From Perkinsus olseni (taxonomy: Eukaryota; Perkinsozoa; Perkinsida), in the NCBI GenBank assembly GCA_013115125.1, contig JABANN010000006.1, positions 112,689 through 176,688 of the forward strand: a DNA stretch of 64,000 nucleotides, read 5' to 3'. Under the pieces are notes generated by a model. That model was not told the DNA's origin. It searched no databases and saw only the letters and a program-made list of their open reading frames with translations. Position numbers and translations under genes: made by a program. Positions 34,392-45,266 of the stretch are shown here, piece after piece. Positions within the stretch are counted from its first letter, which is position 1. The number at the start of each line of letters is the position of its first letter.

Positions 34392-37348
34392 CTACCGATG
34401 AGACTCACTGGAGCTTGGTCGTCTCTGCTGCTGAGGACTGCCGCTGTCGGGACAGCTACTGCTATCATCGTTTACGGCGCTGCTGCCTCCTATCACTACT
34501 ACAGTGGAGTCCTGCCCCAGCCCCACTGCATGAACCTGTACACACTATGAAGCGGAACCTGGAGGACGGCCACCACTTACCTTCAAATGTGACAACGAGT
34601 AGACCATCCGAGGTTGGGCCACCGAGGCCTTCAATCGGCTACTAATGGCGACGCCAGGTGGTCTTCTATTCTCCTTCGCGTCTTCCTCCTCCACCTCCTC
34701 CCCCTCCCATTCTCCGACCATCTCCTCGGCCATGACAGACCCTGGCCCGTAGTTGTCCGCTACGTGTATCAGCTTGCCGTCCCCACTATGACCCCAGGTA
34801 TATAGGTGGCCTTCCGTGGTCACCAAGGCGCTGTGTCGAGCTCCACAAGCCACCACCACGGAGGCCTTGCCAGCGTCCAGAGACAAAAGCTTTGGCCGCT
34901 TCGTCGAGCTTCCCTCCGCTTTTCCGCCGCTCACACCGCACTGCCCAGCCCTGTTGTCACCAAAGGCCAGGATGCTGCCACCCTCGGTAACGACTAAGGC
35001 GTGGCCGTCCCCACATGCCACCTGCCTCCCTTTGAAACCCTCCAGAGCCTCTATTTTCCGCACCGACCCCTCCTGGACCGCCACGGCTGACTTTGACGAG
35101 GGCAGCTCGCCGTAAGTGCTGTCGCCCCATCCATAGACGACGCCGGTTCGATCCACAGCAAGGCCGAAATGGCTGCCAGCTGCCACGCTAGAGATCTCGG
35201 TATCGCTCGGGAACTCGCGCAAGAGCTTCGGCCTCGGTATGATGCGTCCAAGGGCCGATATACCCCAGTGGTACAAGGAGCAGCACCGGACAACACGCTC
35301 AACATCCACACTAATACCGTCAGTACTTTCCCCGGTGGCATGATCATCATGATGGCAGCTCGCCACGGACACAGGCAGGGCAATGACCTCTAGTCTGAGG
35401 ACATCTCCCGTCGGGGTGTACCAAAGGCCTACGCCAGCCACCACAGACCACGGGGCAGCCGAGTTGAAGGCATCATTGCTGTAGGCTAGCAGTCGGCTGC
35501 CTCTGTGTAATTCCCATCTACCCTGCTCCACACTAGGGCGTAGAGTAGTGTTGGAGCGCCCAGTATGGGTATACACCACTAGACCTTCTGGTGGGGTCAG
35601 ACCATCTGACCGGACATAGCGTCCATCGAAGCCATGGATCGCACTATCATCCCGACGCAGATAAACGGACTGGCCGCCCAAGGCCAGGCCAACGCCACCC
35701 AAGGCAGAACTCCGCAACGCGGTACCGCCCCTCATGCATAACCCAAGGGGGCTAGACAAAGGCGACTGGCTGACTACCAGAGAGACATCATCCTGCCCTG
35801 GTGCCGAGCCTGGAGCTGCCGTAGTGATAACCTACCAAGAACGATGCTGTACGATCCAAGGCGCGGGTAATACCCAGGCCTGGCCATCGTGTTGGTCGGC
35901 AAAGTAGAGGTAGGTTGGGGGGTCCACGAAGTGTAGTGTCCGGCGGAGGAGAACAGGGCGATGATTAAAGTATGCTCCGGTGGGGAAATACAAACCAGAC
36001 ATATCCGCCTCCCCTACTTGGCAAGAACCTGAAAGTAAGCGTCTCTCAGAGAAACTGCCTGCCGAAAGGAGCTCAGGGCCATTGCAAACCATAGCAGGTC
36101 GCGTGCGAGTTAACAGCTGAGCCCCTTACAGCCCTCTGGGGTCAAGACTCAGCTGGCCGATATGTCAACTGCGCCCGAAGGCAGAGGAAGGACCGCCGCG
36201 AGTACTACCAATGTCTAGTCCAACTTCCTCACGACACAGCAGTCGTCCGTGGCGCCTCAGACACACAGCAAGGGAAAGAACATCAGGCGTCACCGCTCCG
36301 CTCAACTCTGTCACCAACCCACCCCACTTGAATTCCTCCCCGCTGCTCGTCCCAAGCCTACCGGCCTCCTCCTGATACAGACTGCCGACACTCGTAGCCC
36401 AACCAACCCAACCCCCTAGGCATTACCTTGCGAGAAAGAAGGGCATAGCTGGTCCTCGCACAAGCCGCAATACAGTCCGCAGCATATGCTGCAGTCGTAT
36501 CGAAGGCGTCAAGCCGACTAGGAGTGCTCACATGGCCGCCTCTCGTAACTGCAAAACAACGTCTTTCTGTGAGAACCAGAGCTGTTCACAGTGATGATGG
36601 TTCCCTCCAGAAGGCCGCCTAGCCCTACCTACCACATCTTGCCTTAATCGCAGCCCTATCTACCCCTAGGTAGTCAGCATGGCCCCATACAAATACCTTA
36701 CGCGACGATGAGAACTGGCCACAGTCTACCACTGATTTCGTCTCCCACCTGACCGTCAAGATTGACACACAGACTGTGGAACGCCCCCGTTGCCAGACGT
36801 GAAGCCACAAGCTCCTCACTAGGCCCTATACAAACCGGCGTCACCTGCGAATACAAACTCATACTGAGGGGGCAGGGAACATCCCTACCTCTTGGACGAC
36901 TTCTCTAAAATTACCCACTCCGCACTGACCATACTCGTTCTTACCGAAGGCATACACCCCCCCTTGAGAACACCGCAACAGCGCGTGACCGGCTCCGACT
37001 GAAACCTGGCCATCAGCTTCCCTCGGTTACAACAGCTTCCTCAGACAGCAGTTTTAGCTACTCCATAGGCCGTCGCCTCTCAAGCCCCTTCAATTCTACC
37101 TCGTCTATTCTTCGGTTCCCGAATACTCTCCCTTCCAGCACGACCGGCGCGCTCACCAGGGCGCTGTGTAGCTTCCCAGTCGACCTCTCGCCGACCTAGC
37201 ACATGCACCATACTCCGCTCAGTCGCAGACCATCAACTCACCCTGTGGTGGCCATCTCTAGAGAATGGCCGTTCCGAGTGGAGACCGGACGATGGGCCGC
37301 GAGGATGATACCTCCCATGATGTCCAGCAGCCCTGTCGCGTCCGGCAT
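34392..37348 (-). CDS. RCC1-type beta-propeller protein with inserted modules
   Basis: RCC1 blades are visible in order: GAGHALLRCSQGGVYAFGKN continuing EYGQCGVG (near 36970); KVFVWGHADYLGV (near 36670); GSHFGLAVDRTGVVYGWGDS (near 35150); CGDGHALVVTEGGSILAFGD (near 34990); and CGARHSALVTTEGHLYTWGH (near 34800). Between the second and third are two non-RCC1 modules. One reads GLYFPTGAYFNHRPVLLRR and then YLYFADQHDGQAWVL (35832-36092); the other is similar, around 35500-35740. The 3' exon is joined through a perfect GTAAGT donor at about 34567 and ends SSSESHR and TAG at 34392. The start is tentatively ATG 37348 (MPDATGLLDIMGG). RCC1 proteins are propellers acting in Ran exchange or as scaffolds; the function here is not predictable. 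Confidence 0.7.
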
Positions 37349-37810
37349 CAGTGTAGCCATCCTCCGTCAAGTCAGCGAACGGTGCCCCATAGACGAGTAC
37401 TCTGGTACGCGTCTCCACCGGGGGCTGCAGTCGGAGGCCTTCACCTACAGAACCGCCAGCAGCCTCTAGCAGACCCCTGCGGCACTACCTTGGACGTCGA
37501 ATGTAGCCGATAAAATTGTCGTCGAGTCACGAGCAAGGACATCCTCCAGAGCAGGGTCCCTACTACTACCTCTACTGTTACCGAAGTATCTCATGCATCA
37601 AAGCAGTGAGCTACTGCCACGCCCAAACCCTATACCAATATTCACTCACACTTAATCGAACCACAAACTACGAGTACGAATAGGAAACTTCGACAACATC
37701 ATCGACGTCAGTAGGAGTCTAGAGGCTCAACGTAGACATAAATGGTATGGTGCTCAAATCTAATCCAGCTACAATAATGCTAGTTATCATCATCAATAAT
37801 GGTGGCATCC
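37349..37810. other. Intergenic, no gene seen
   Basis: Presumed 5' flank of the RCC1 gene and 3' flank of the repeat protein below. An additional 5' RCC1-gene exon could lie near 37350-37470, where one frame is open. Confidence 0.4.
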
Positions 37811-38974
37811 TTAGAGGACTCTCTTGGCCGCCTTAGCCGCCTTCTGTCTTGCTCTGCGCTCCTTCTGACTCTGCTTGCCTCTCTTGGAAGAGTGACCAAC
37901 AGTAGCCGTCGCTGACCTTTCGGGACTGCCCTCGGACTCGCCGCTGCCGTTCTTAGGATGATGATGCTTCTTTCCGGACTTGTTCTTGGCCTCCTTATCC
38001 TGGGCCCGCTGTTGGGTTTGGACTTGGTTGTAGAACAATTGTCGTATCTGCTGTTCAGCTTGCTTCCGCTGTATGTTCTGGACGAGGGCCTCCATCAACC
38101 TCTCGGTCTTCTCGGGCTCGCTGGTAGCAGTACTACCAGCCGCCCCAGTGGCGGGATGCTCTGCCTCAGCAGCAGTGGAAGGTACCTCCTCAGTCGCCGC
38201 CTCCACCTTGACTTCAGTCTTCTCTACAATCGCCGGTTCAGGAGCGCTCTCGACATCTTCAGCGACTTCGGGCGACGCGGTGCTAACTGCTGCCGTCTGC
38301 TTTTCAGTGGTGGTGGTCACGGGTGCTTCCTCAACCTTGGGTACTTCCGCGTCGGTGGTAATGGTCACGGGTGCTTCCTCGACCTTGGATACCGCTGCGT
38401 CGGTGGTAATGGTCACGGGTGCCTCCTCGACCTCGGATACTGCCGCGTCGGTGGTAATGGTCACGGGTGCTTCCTCGACCTTGGATACCGCCGCGTCGGT
38501 GGTAATGGTCGCGGGTGCTTCCTCAAGCTTCACCGCTTCCACATGGGTTGTGACAGTCGCCGACTCAACGGTCTTCTCAGCAACTACAGGCTCATTAGTA
38601 CCTTCCCGCTCCTCTTTAGTGACAACCTCCGGAACCACCGTCTCCTCAGCAATCGGAGCAGGCTTGGGCTCGGGTGTAGGTGCGGCAGTAGTAGTGGGGG
38701 TAGGAATTGGGCTGCTCTCAGCCTCCTGATTTTTCGACGGCACCGCGGCCACACTAGCAGCAGTGACTTCGGAGACAGCTTCCACAGGCTTCTTTGAGCT
38801 CATACCCTCAGGGGCCTCCTTCACAGGAGCGACCTCAGGGACACCAGCTGGCTTCACCGAGGCTGCAGTGGCAGCGGCCTGGGGAGCTGGGAACGTGGTA
38901 GGCTTAGTGCTTCGCGCTGGTGGCGGGGTCGGAGTCTTAGACGATCCGAAGCAGGAAGAACAGGAGTTTCCCAT
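37811..38974 (-). CDS. Probably myristoylated/palmitoylated low-complexity repeat protein
   Basis: A single-exon gene of 387 residues. The N-terminus MGNSCSSCFGSSK is a textbook N-myristoylation site (Gly2, Ser5) followed by Cys residues suited to palmitoylation, so membrane anchoring is likely. The middle is Ala/Thr/Val/Glu-rich and contains about five tandem copies of a 16-residue unit of the type KVEEAPVTITTDAAVS. The C-terminal 90 residues are Lys/Arg-rich with a His run (KKHHHPK) and end KAAKRVL. No catalytic domain is seen. Strong low complexity makes long shadow frames on the plus strand; the minus frame is chosen for its lipidation motif. Possible role: a peripheral membrane or pellicle-associated structural protein (inference). 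Confidence 0.75.
   Translation of the reverse strand: MGNSCSSCFGSSKTPTPPPARSTKPTTFPAPQAAATAASVKPAGVPEVAPVKEAPEGMSSKKPVEAVSEVTAASVAAVPSKNQEAESSPIPTPTTTAAPTPEPKPAPIAEETVVPEVVTKEEREGTNEPVVAEKTVESATVTTHVEAVKLEEAPATITTDAAVSKVEEAPVTITTDAAVSEVEEAPVTITTDAAVSKVEEAPVTITTDAEVPKVEEAPVTTTTEKQTAAVSTASPEVAEDVESAPEPAIVEKTEVKVEAATEEVPSTAAEAEHPATGAAGSTATSEPEKTERLMEALVQNIQRKQAEQQIRQLFYNQVQTQQRAQDKEAKNKSGKKHHHPKNGSGESEGSPERSATATVGHSSKRGKQSQKERRARQKAAKAAKRVL
38320..38535 (-). repeat. 48-bp tandem repeat encoding a 16-residue unit
   Basis: About four to five units with the core GTGGTAATGGTCACGGGTGC (plus strand), each encoding KVEEAPVTITTDAAVS-like peptides in the lipidated protein. Units differ by few bases, implying recent expansion or homogenisation. 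Confidence 0.8.
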
Positions 38975-39504
38975 GGAAAAATATAGGGTAAATCAGGAGC
39001 CACAGCAGAAGGACCTTAGAGAAAAGTCTAATGACAACCACAGCACAAGAAAAGTGCACGAAAATTGCATGAAAAGTGACGCCTTGCCAAGAAGGGGGTC
39101 CTTGTCACGACTGGGCTTCGACCTTAGATACGACGGTCCTATGACGACCTTCTCCAACTGGAGGACTCAACAGCATTGCTTAGAAAAGGACACAATACTC
39201 ACGAGCCGATGGGCATCTAAGCTTTTGTTGAAGACTCGATAGCAGTAGTCGTGGTGGTGGTGGTGGTTATGATGATGATCGCCTAACGTCAATAATATGT
39301 ACCAAATAGCGGCAACATACAGCATTAATTAGGGACGACAATAGTAACCAACGGTGATGATGATGATGACGACGAGAAGGATCTACGACGACCCTCCTTG
39401 TACACAGTCATAGGAGGAGAAGGACGGAGAAAAAGAATAGAGGATACAGTCTTGGGCGGGAGGAGAACAATAGACGTTGTAGGAGACTACTGCTGCTAAG
39501 TAGC
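38975..39504. other. Intergenic with GGT/GAT simple repeats
   Basis: Contains short GTG/GGT and GAT/ATG trinucleotide tracts near 39250-39280 and 39355-39385. No gene is supported. It carries the 5' flank of the repeat protein and the 3' flank of the Cdc14-like gene. Confidence 0.5.
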
Positions 39505-41551
39505 CTAGTACTCGTCGACAGTACTCGCATCACTGACGCGAACGCTGCTTGGGGTATTATCCAAGAGGCACGATCGTTTAGCAGGAGGAACTGTCATCAA
39601 GGCCTGGACCTTAGCCGCAGGTGGCTTGATGTCATCAGTCGAGTAGGTCTTGCGCTTAGGCGAGGCTAGAGTCGGTTTAGCCACCCCTTGCTGCTGCGGC
39701 CTCGCACCGTGGCCTGAAGTTATCAAACACTATTGCCCATCCACAAAATAATTCCTCGGGGCGTTCCGAACAAGTCTTTAGAGGTGTTCTAATAGCTGCG
39801 TTCAATTCCCTACACGCTCCAAGTGACATCAAATGCCTACGTTTGGACAGCGCTTTCTTGAACTCTTCGACAGCCTCGTCAAGCTCCTTCGACCCTTTGA
39901 TCTCGCATCCACCGCGCACGTACTCAGCCTGCTGAATACTCGTCAGGCTGCCCGGCCGCACAATACGTAGCCAGCCGTGCAAGGCTCCGTACTCTCCTTC
40001 GGGCCTGACCGATGGTACAGCTGCAGAAGCAGCTAGGCGAGCAACTTCGCCTCTTACCAGTCAAGAGCGTGGACGATGGCATGGGCAATAAGGACAAGCG
40101 TCCGACCAAGGCCAGCATGGCAATGCAGAGCAATGGCCGCGTCAGGACGCTTCTTCAACACCTAAGCCCTCTGGCGTCTCGCAGCCAGCGGTTATGCTGA
40201 CCTTTACCTCCGTCATCGCCTTATATGCAGTAGTGAGAATATCTGCGCTCGGTATGCCTCCGTCCCCCAAGGGAATGTCGGTATGCTCAATGGACTCAGG
40301 CAAGATAGCATCAGGGTCGTACCACCCTGACGGAACGCCAAACATCGTCTAGCTACAGGGCACCAGACCGACGCCATCACCCTGGGTCTCCCATGCTATT
40401 ACGCGTCTCATCGTTCCTCTCGAGCATCTGATTGATCCTCAGTATGAGGCCAACCTTGAGCTCCTGCAGCTTCGCCACCAGACTAACATCACTCGACTCT
40501 TCCGCTCGTGGCAGCGTAGTAGGAGTAGTTGGCACTGCCAATCTGGGCTCTAGCATCACATCCGAGTCGACATCTGGGAAAAGAAAGGTACTACCTAAAA
40601 AATCCGCATCAATTCAGCTTACCAGATCTACTAATTAGACTGGTCCTGCTGAATCCATCATCAATGGTGACAGGATCCGGCATCGCCAGGAAGAGTCCCG
40701 GTACCACCCAGGTCGCGCTGTACTTCAATCTCAATGACCGCCACTGCGCCACGTCTGGATACCACCCCATTCGTCGGGCAATGAGCAGCCCACGAGCGCA
40801 ATCGATCGGCTTCAACGCCGCCGCTTTCGGAGTGGATACGTACACAAACGGATTGGGGAAATCGGCTATGCCAGCAGCAGAAAACTTCTCTCGGGTCTCC
40901 TCGCAGGAATACCCTCTCCTCAAAACCAGATAGCACATGAGCATCGTAACAGCATTGGAAGCCGCCGCCACGAAAGGGGAGGAAATCATAACGAGAACCT
41001 TGCTAGCCTCGGCAGCCGACTCCAACTCCGATTCAATACTGTCACAAAACCGATACACCTGCAGCACGGAGGTATCCTCAAGTGCCAAGGCGACAAGCAA
41101 CCCGCCTACCTGCCAAAAGCTCATCGGCCCGAAGTGCCTGTTGCTGGCGACACCCTGGTGGACGTAGATAGCACAGTTTAGCGCCGTATCGTTTTCCGCG
41201 CAATAGAGGAGCGTCTCACTACCGACGTTGGTCTCAATGAACTCCTTCGCATCCGCTGTCGGCTGGACCGACCCTGATAGACCACGCCCTCCTCGGACGA
41301 CACATGTAAGGAGCCAACCTGGCGACTGATGTCTATGCATCTTCTTCACAGTTTTCGTGTACTCTCTATGGCAGTTAAGGCCGTCATCACAGGTTTTGCA
41401 GGTAGTAGGGACGTTGCCGATCTGCCAACAGCAACTGACGGGCCACACAACCAGCCGGGGAATGACCTCCTACCCAACAGAACCTCTCCGGCACGATCCA
41501 AATGATTTGAGGTTTCTCATTCTCCGAGGCACTACTGGTCACTGAGCTCAT
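39505..41551 (-). CDS. Cdc14-like dual-specificity protein phosphatase
   Basis: ATG 41551 begins MSSVTSSASENEKPQIIWIV, continuing PERFCWVG, which matches the start of the Cdc14 N-terminal domain. After an intron, a long exon has the Cdc14 N-domain motifs FGPMSFWQV, LQVYRFCDSIESEL, SNAVTMLMCYLVL, and WVVPGLFLAMPDP. Downstream exons carry the catalytic half: YDPDAILPESIEHTDIPLGD (general-acid loop), then the P-loop HCHAGLGRT split from it by a short intron, then WLRIVRPGSLTSIQQAEYV. Cys in HCHAGLGRT is the nucleophile. The P-loop ends GRT-LVLIAH where canonical Cdc14 has GRTGTLIA. The C-terminal tail is basic and ends STVDEY at 39505. Cdc14 phosphatases remove CDK-type phosphates (Ser-Pro) at mitotic exit or act at basal bodies. 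Confidence 0.88.
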
Positions 41552-42427
41552 GATGTTGTATACAAACAGGAAGTGAGGGAGGAGGGGGAGGACGTGGAGC
41601 AATCACCAAGGTTGGTGCAAACAAACACTGTAGAGAGGGATCCCGCTCCTGTAGTTGACGATCAACAACAATGGACGATCCCTGCATGACCGACTTGACA
41701 GTGATTACAGAAAGTCTCCTCATCAGCATTCTTCCAAAAGACATCTGTCTTTGTCGCCAATGCTCGCTCCTGCATGCAGCCAGAGGGCTCCCTTCAACCT
41801 CCTATTAACAGTGTTAGAATAGAGCCGACGATCACTAAGATATACAGGTTACAAACACGGCATCGTGAATCGGTCGGTCGAGAATTAAGCACACAAGAAG
41901 CCCACAATAAGCACAATTCGGAAACTGCGGAAACTTGGGAGCAGTGCGGGTGACGCTCCGTCGAAAGAGCGTCGGCCCACGCAATTGAACTATGATAGAA
42001 TGAGGGTATCTAAGCTACAGATGCGGCGAAAGGAACAGTTTTGACTCAATCTAGATCAGCCACCTTGGTACCTGCCAATACCACAACTCGAGCTATTCAT
42101 CATTACACCCATGTATTACCCTTGGCTCCTTCTAAAGACATCGCCGCGCTGGTACTCATCTTCAGAAGACCAACTCCTTTATCAGAGAACATACGGTCGT
42201 CGTCTATAGCGTCCAACAACTCCTCGAGGCTCAGACAGGCTACAGGGCGCTGCTGAAGGTCCGGTCGTGGGAATAGAACCTGTGCCAGAGCTCGTTACCC
42301 AACGCAGGCCGATCACGCTAACAGCAGTGACTCATTAATCATACAGAACGCGCAAATCGAAATAGAATACCACAATCATTGCGCAGGGGGCATGATTTGT
42401 TTGCATGCCACACAGCAGCGGAGCCTT
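41552..42427. other. Intergenic, no gene seen
   Basis: Upstream flank of the Cdc14-like gene. It contains the second copy of ATTCGGAAACTRCGGAAA near 41916. Short open frames are unsupported. Confidence 0.45.
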
Positions 42428-42820
42428 CTAGCAAATTCCCTCTCGGCAATCCACTGCTAACCACAGAGCAGAAATCTCATCGCCACCTAAACCACTCGGA
42501 CTGAGCCCGGTCCCGTCCCGAGGACCCACGAATGCTCCGAACGGCCCATCAAGGGACTCCCCAATACGGAAATCCTTCGACTTTGATCGCCTGTAGACGG
42601 TGATCGCCCTAGCAACCCTCATTATTACATATACAATATCACAGTTCTTGCACCTCTCAGACTGGATCAGCGGCGAGTCGGCAGCTGCTGCCATGTAACT
42701 GAACAGTATCGCCTTGCCACCAGAAGGGTGAAATACAGCGGGCAAGTCCTGCCATGTCATGCGAGTCATCCTCACGACAGTAAAGAGGACAAGCGACGAG
42801 GGCCGGCACGCGGGATCCAC
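42428..42820 (-). CDS. Weakly supported open frame
   Basis: 130 codons without a stop, with Gly/Arg-rich and hydrophobic segments (VYVIMRVARAITVYRR) and no recognised domain. The frame has no ATG at its very start; the first ATGs lie about 18-21 codons in. It sits just beyond the stop of the gene at 42851 on the same strand and could be a separate small gene, an alternative 3' exon, or chance. Confidence 0.2.
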   Translation of the reverse strand: MDPACRPSSLVLFTVVRMTRMTWQDLPAVFHPSGGKAILFSYMAAAADSPLIQSERCKNCDIVYVIMRVARAITVYRRSKSKDFRIGESLDGPFGAFVGPRDGTGLSPSGLGGDEISALWLAVDCREGIC

Positions 42821-42850
42821 ATCATTTGATTAATGGTGAGGTTGCCCTCC

Positions 42851-44583
42851 TTACACAAATTGCAGTTCCTTCCTCTTATCAAACTTTCCGTTATCAATAG
42901 CATCCGAGATGGGCTTCATTAGTTTCGCAGCGTTCTTCATGGCTGCGGAGGAGCAGAGTTCGTGTTTGACGGGAAGGGCAGCGGCCACTAGTACATTTAG
43001 TAATAACGACAACTACTCCACTCTTGTCATCGCTAGCCTGCAACAGCCGCACCGTCAAGCCCTCTTCATTGGTGCCTGCAGAACACGCTCCAATATTCAG
43101 TCCACAGAGCACAGCTACTCACCTTCAAGGCGGTCACTAAGGCCGTCGACGAGCTCTATTGGTGCCGATGCACCAAGCGCATCGATTCCCTCCGGTCCCG
43201 CCTTTATCATCTTGACGATCTCCAACTGCTGTGTGCGCTCCAACCGAGTCCGTTCCTTGGCAAAGGCCTTGTCCTCAGTCATGTACCTGATCGATTACAC
43301 TCATACCATAACTTTCGCAATCAGCACGATGACCCACGTGGCAACAGCACTGTGTAAAATAGCCTTGTTCACAACGATGTCGGCGTATCGTGCCACAACA
43401 GCAGCCTCGGCTGAGTCGTTAGCCACCTGTAGCGCCGCGCCGAGCTCAGCCTGGTCAGCCTGAAGGAACAGCACTTGACTTCCTCTATCTCGGCTTTCTA
43501 TTACATCCACGGGATGAGGATGCTTCTGCCAGAACTCCTTGAGAGTCTTGCGGAATCGGGCGAGCTTCTCCGTATTCACTCCCTCGAGAATCTTCAGACA
43601 CAAGTCCACCGTGAGAGCCTTTGGCATCTTGAACCCTGCAAAATTGAGCCAGACCCATAAATCGCGCTGAGAAGACCTACCCGTCGACTACTACCTGGAA
43701 TGATAGGCATCTTGCCCTTAGTGGCCGAAGCGAACATCGCGTCCATCCCCTTCTCGAACTCTTGTATATGCTGATCGCTCTCGTAGCGCTTCTGAGCAGC
43801 CTCTACCTCTTCCGCAGTCACCCCGTACCTGTCAATGTCGACAACTTCGACGTCACCAGGAGGAAGTATCTTTGTTACTTCTCGAGAACTTGCTTCTGCG
43901 TATCCTCCAATTTCTGTTGGATGCCTTGCTGGAGGATCATCTCAGTGAGCTGCTCGTCAGTCATCTGGTTCGACAAGCCCTTCTGGGCCAAGGCGGTCCT
44001 CACACGCTCTGAAAAACGATACTCTACAGAAACCAGAGACAGGGTGCTGATATGCCCACGTGTCATCTGGGCCATCTCCATGAGGACACCATGCATGTTG
44101 ACGAGGAGATCGTCAGTGATGAGCTTCAACTTTTCGAGGTCCAGGGCGGCCACCTTCTCTTCCTCACCTGATCAACGGTCACCAGCAATGCAAACCATAG
44201 AAATACGACTAAGCGACCAGTGGTTAGTCGAACATAAAAAAACATAGTCACTTAGCGAAAGCTCAGGTTGAAGGTTGTCGCCCCAGCTGTCAGTTCGATT
44301 CTGCCTCTCGAGCACAGGCTCAGACAGGGCGAGTGAATTTAATAACTACGCCCGCCTGCGCGATCGTTCTCCCTCGACCTACTCTTGCGCGCTCGTTGTC
44401 GTCGGTTATATAAATAGTAGCCAGCCCCCACTGCTAGTGTACAGGCACTCACCCCAGCGACGACCTGAGACAGGCGAACACGTGATCCCTCTTCCATCTC
44501 TACGGTCTTGCACCCACCTTCGTGGTTTTAGACAAGCCGTGCGACTTGGGCATGGCAGTCGCGTCAAAAGCTTCTGAGAACAT
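42851..44583 (-). CDS. Unrecognised helical protein, multi-exon
   Basis: ATG 44583 begins MFSEAFDATAMPKSHGLSKT, followed by a GTGGGT donor. Later exons read EEEKVAALDLEKLKLITDDL (near 44150), EEVEAAQKRYESDQHIQEFE (near 43800), FKMPKALTVDLCLKILEGVN (near 43620) with ARYADIVVNKAILHSAVATW, and MTEDKAFAKERTRLERTQQL (near 43280). The last exon is MKNAAKLMKPISDAIDNGKF, ending in ELQFV and TAA at 42851. The helix-rich composition, a hydrophobic segment near 43310-43400 (VATWVIVLIAKVMV) and the lack of any catalytic motif suggest a scaffold or a weakly membrane-associated protein. No family recognised. Exon continuity between the first and second exons is not resolved. Confidence 0.55.
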
Positions 44584-45266
44584 TATGATAAAGGAACTGG
44601 CAATACTACTGTAAGAATCATACGCGGCCGTTGGTGATGGAAAACGCAACAAACAGCGATGGGAAGCAGTGGAATCTGAGCGATCCTCTCTCACGAGCCT
44701 CTGAAGAAGCAGCGCTACCCACATCAAGCATCAGGGGCTGCATGCCCTTAGGCCCGGGGCGGCTGACCTCACGAACCCGACCTCACCATGGTAGCGAATC
44801 CAGTATGCAGAACACGAAATCCGTTAGCACTGGTACCACTTATTTCCGAGTGAGTATGAGAAATAAAGTAGCTCCACGTGTTGATAAAAACAGCTGTCCA
44901 CGGCAGCAACTACGACCCAGTCCTGCCCATGGACCCTACCCAAGATCCAGAGGCCACAGTGTGGCCGCCACACGGAAGCGCAATCTTCTATTCCTTAGCC
45001 AAGCGGGCGGTAACGGGGCAACTGGCCAACCTCTAGATGCGCCTAGCTGCGCAGCCTCCAGTTACCTTCCCTATCGGCAGAGAGCTCAAAACTCGAGCCT
45101 CTACGGGCAGAGATGAGCAACCACACTGATGCTTAGATACGCAACTTTGGACTAGCGCGCGCCCAGATGATCGATAACACGACGACGCGGCGTTGGAATA
45201 TCGCACAAACTTGAATCCTCCACGGCATATTATCTGTCATTAAAGTTCTTTCTCCTTCTATCTGAA
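44584..45266. other. Divergent intergenic region, no gene seen
   Basis: Lies between the minus-strand gene ending its 5' side at 44583 and the plus-strand gene starting at 45267, so it should hold both promoters. A plus-strand open frame at 44631-45116 lacks features and is not called. Confidence 0.45.

Noticed and set aside
38073-38797. Long plus-strand open frames (218 and 279 codons) opposite the lipidated repeat protein
   Set aside because: They are antisense shadows of a low-complexity coding repeat. The minus frame has a precise lipidation motif and sensible composition, and the plus frames have neither.
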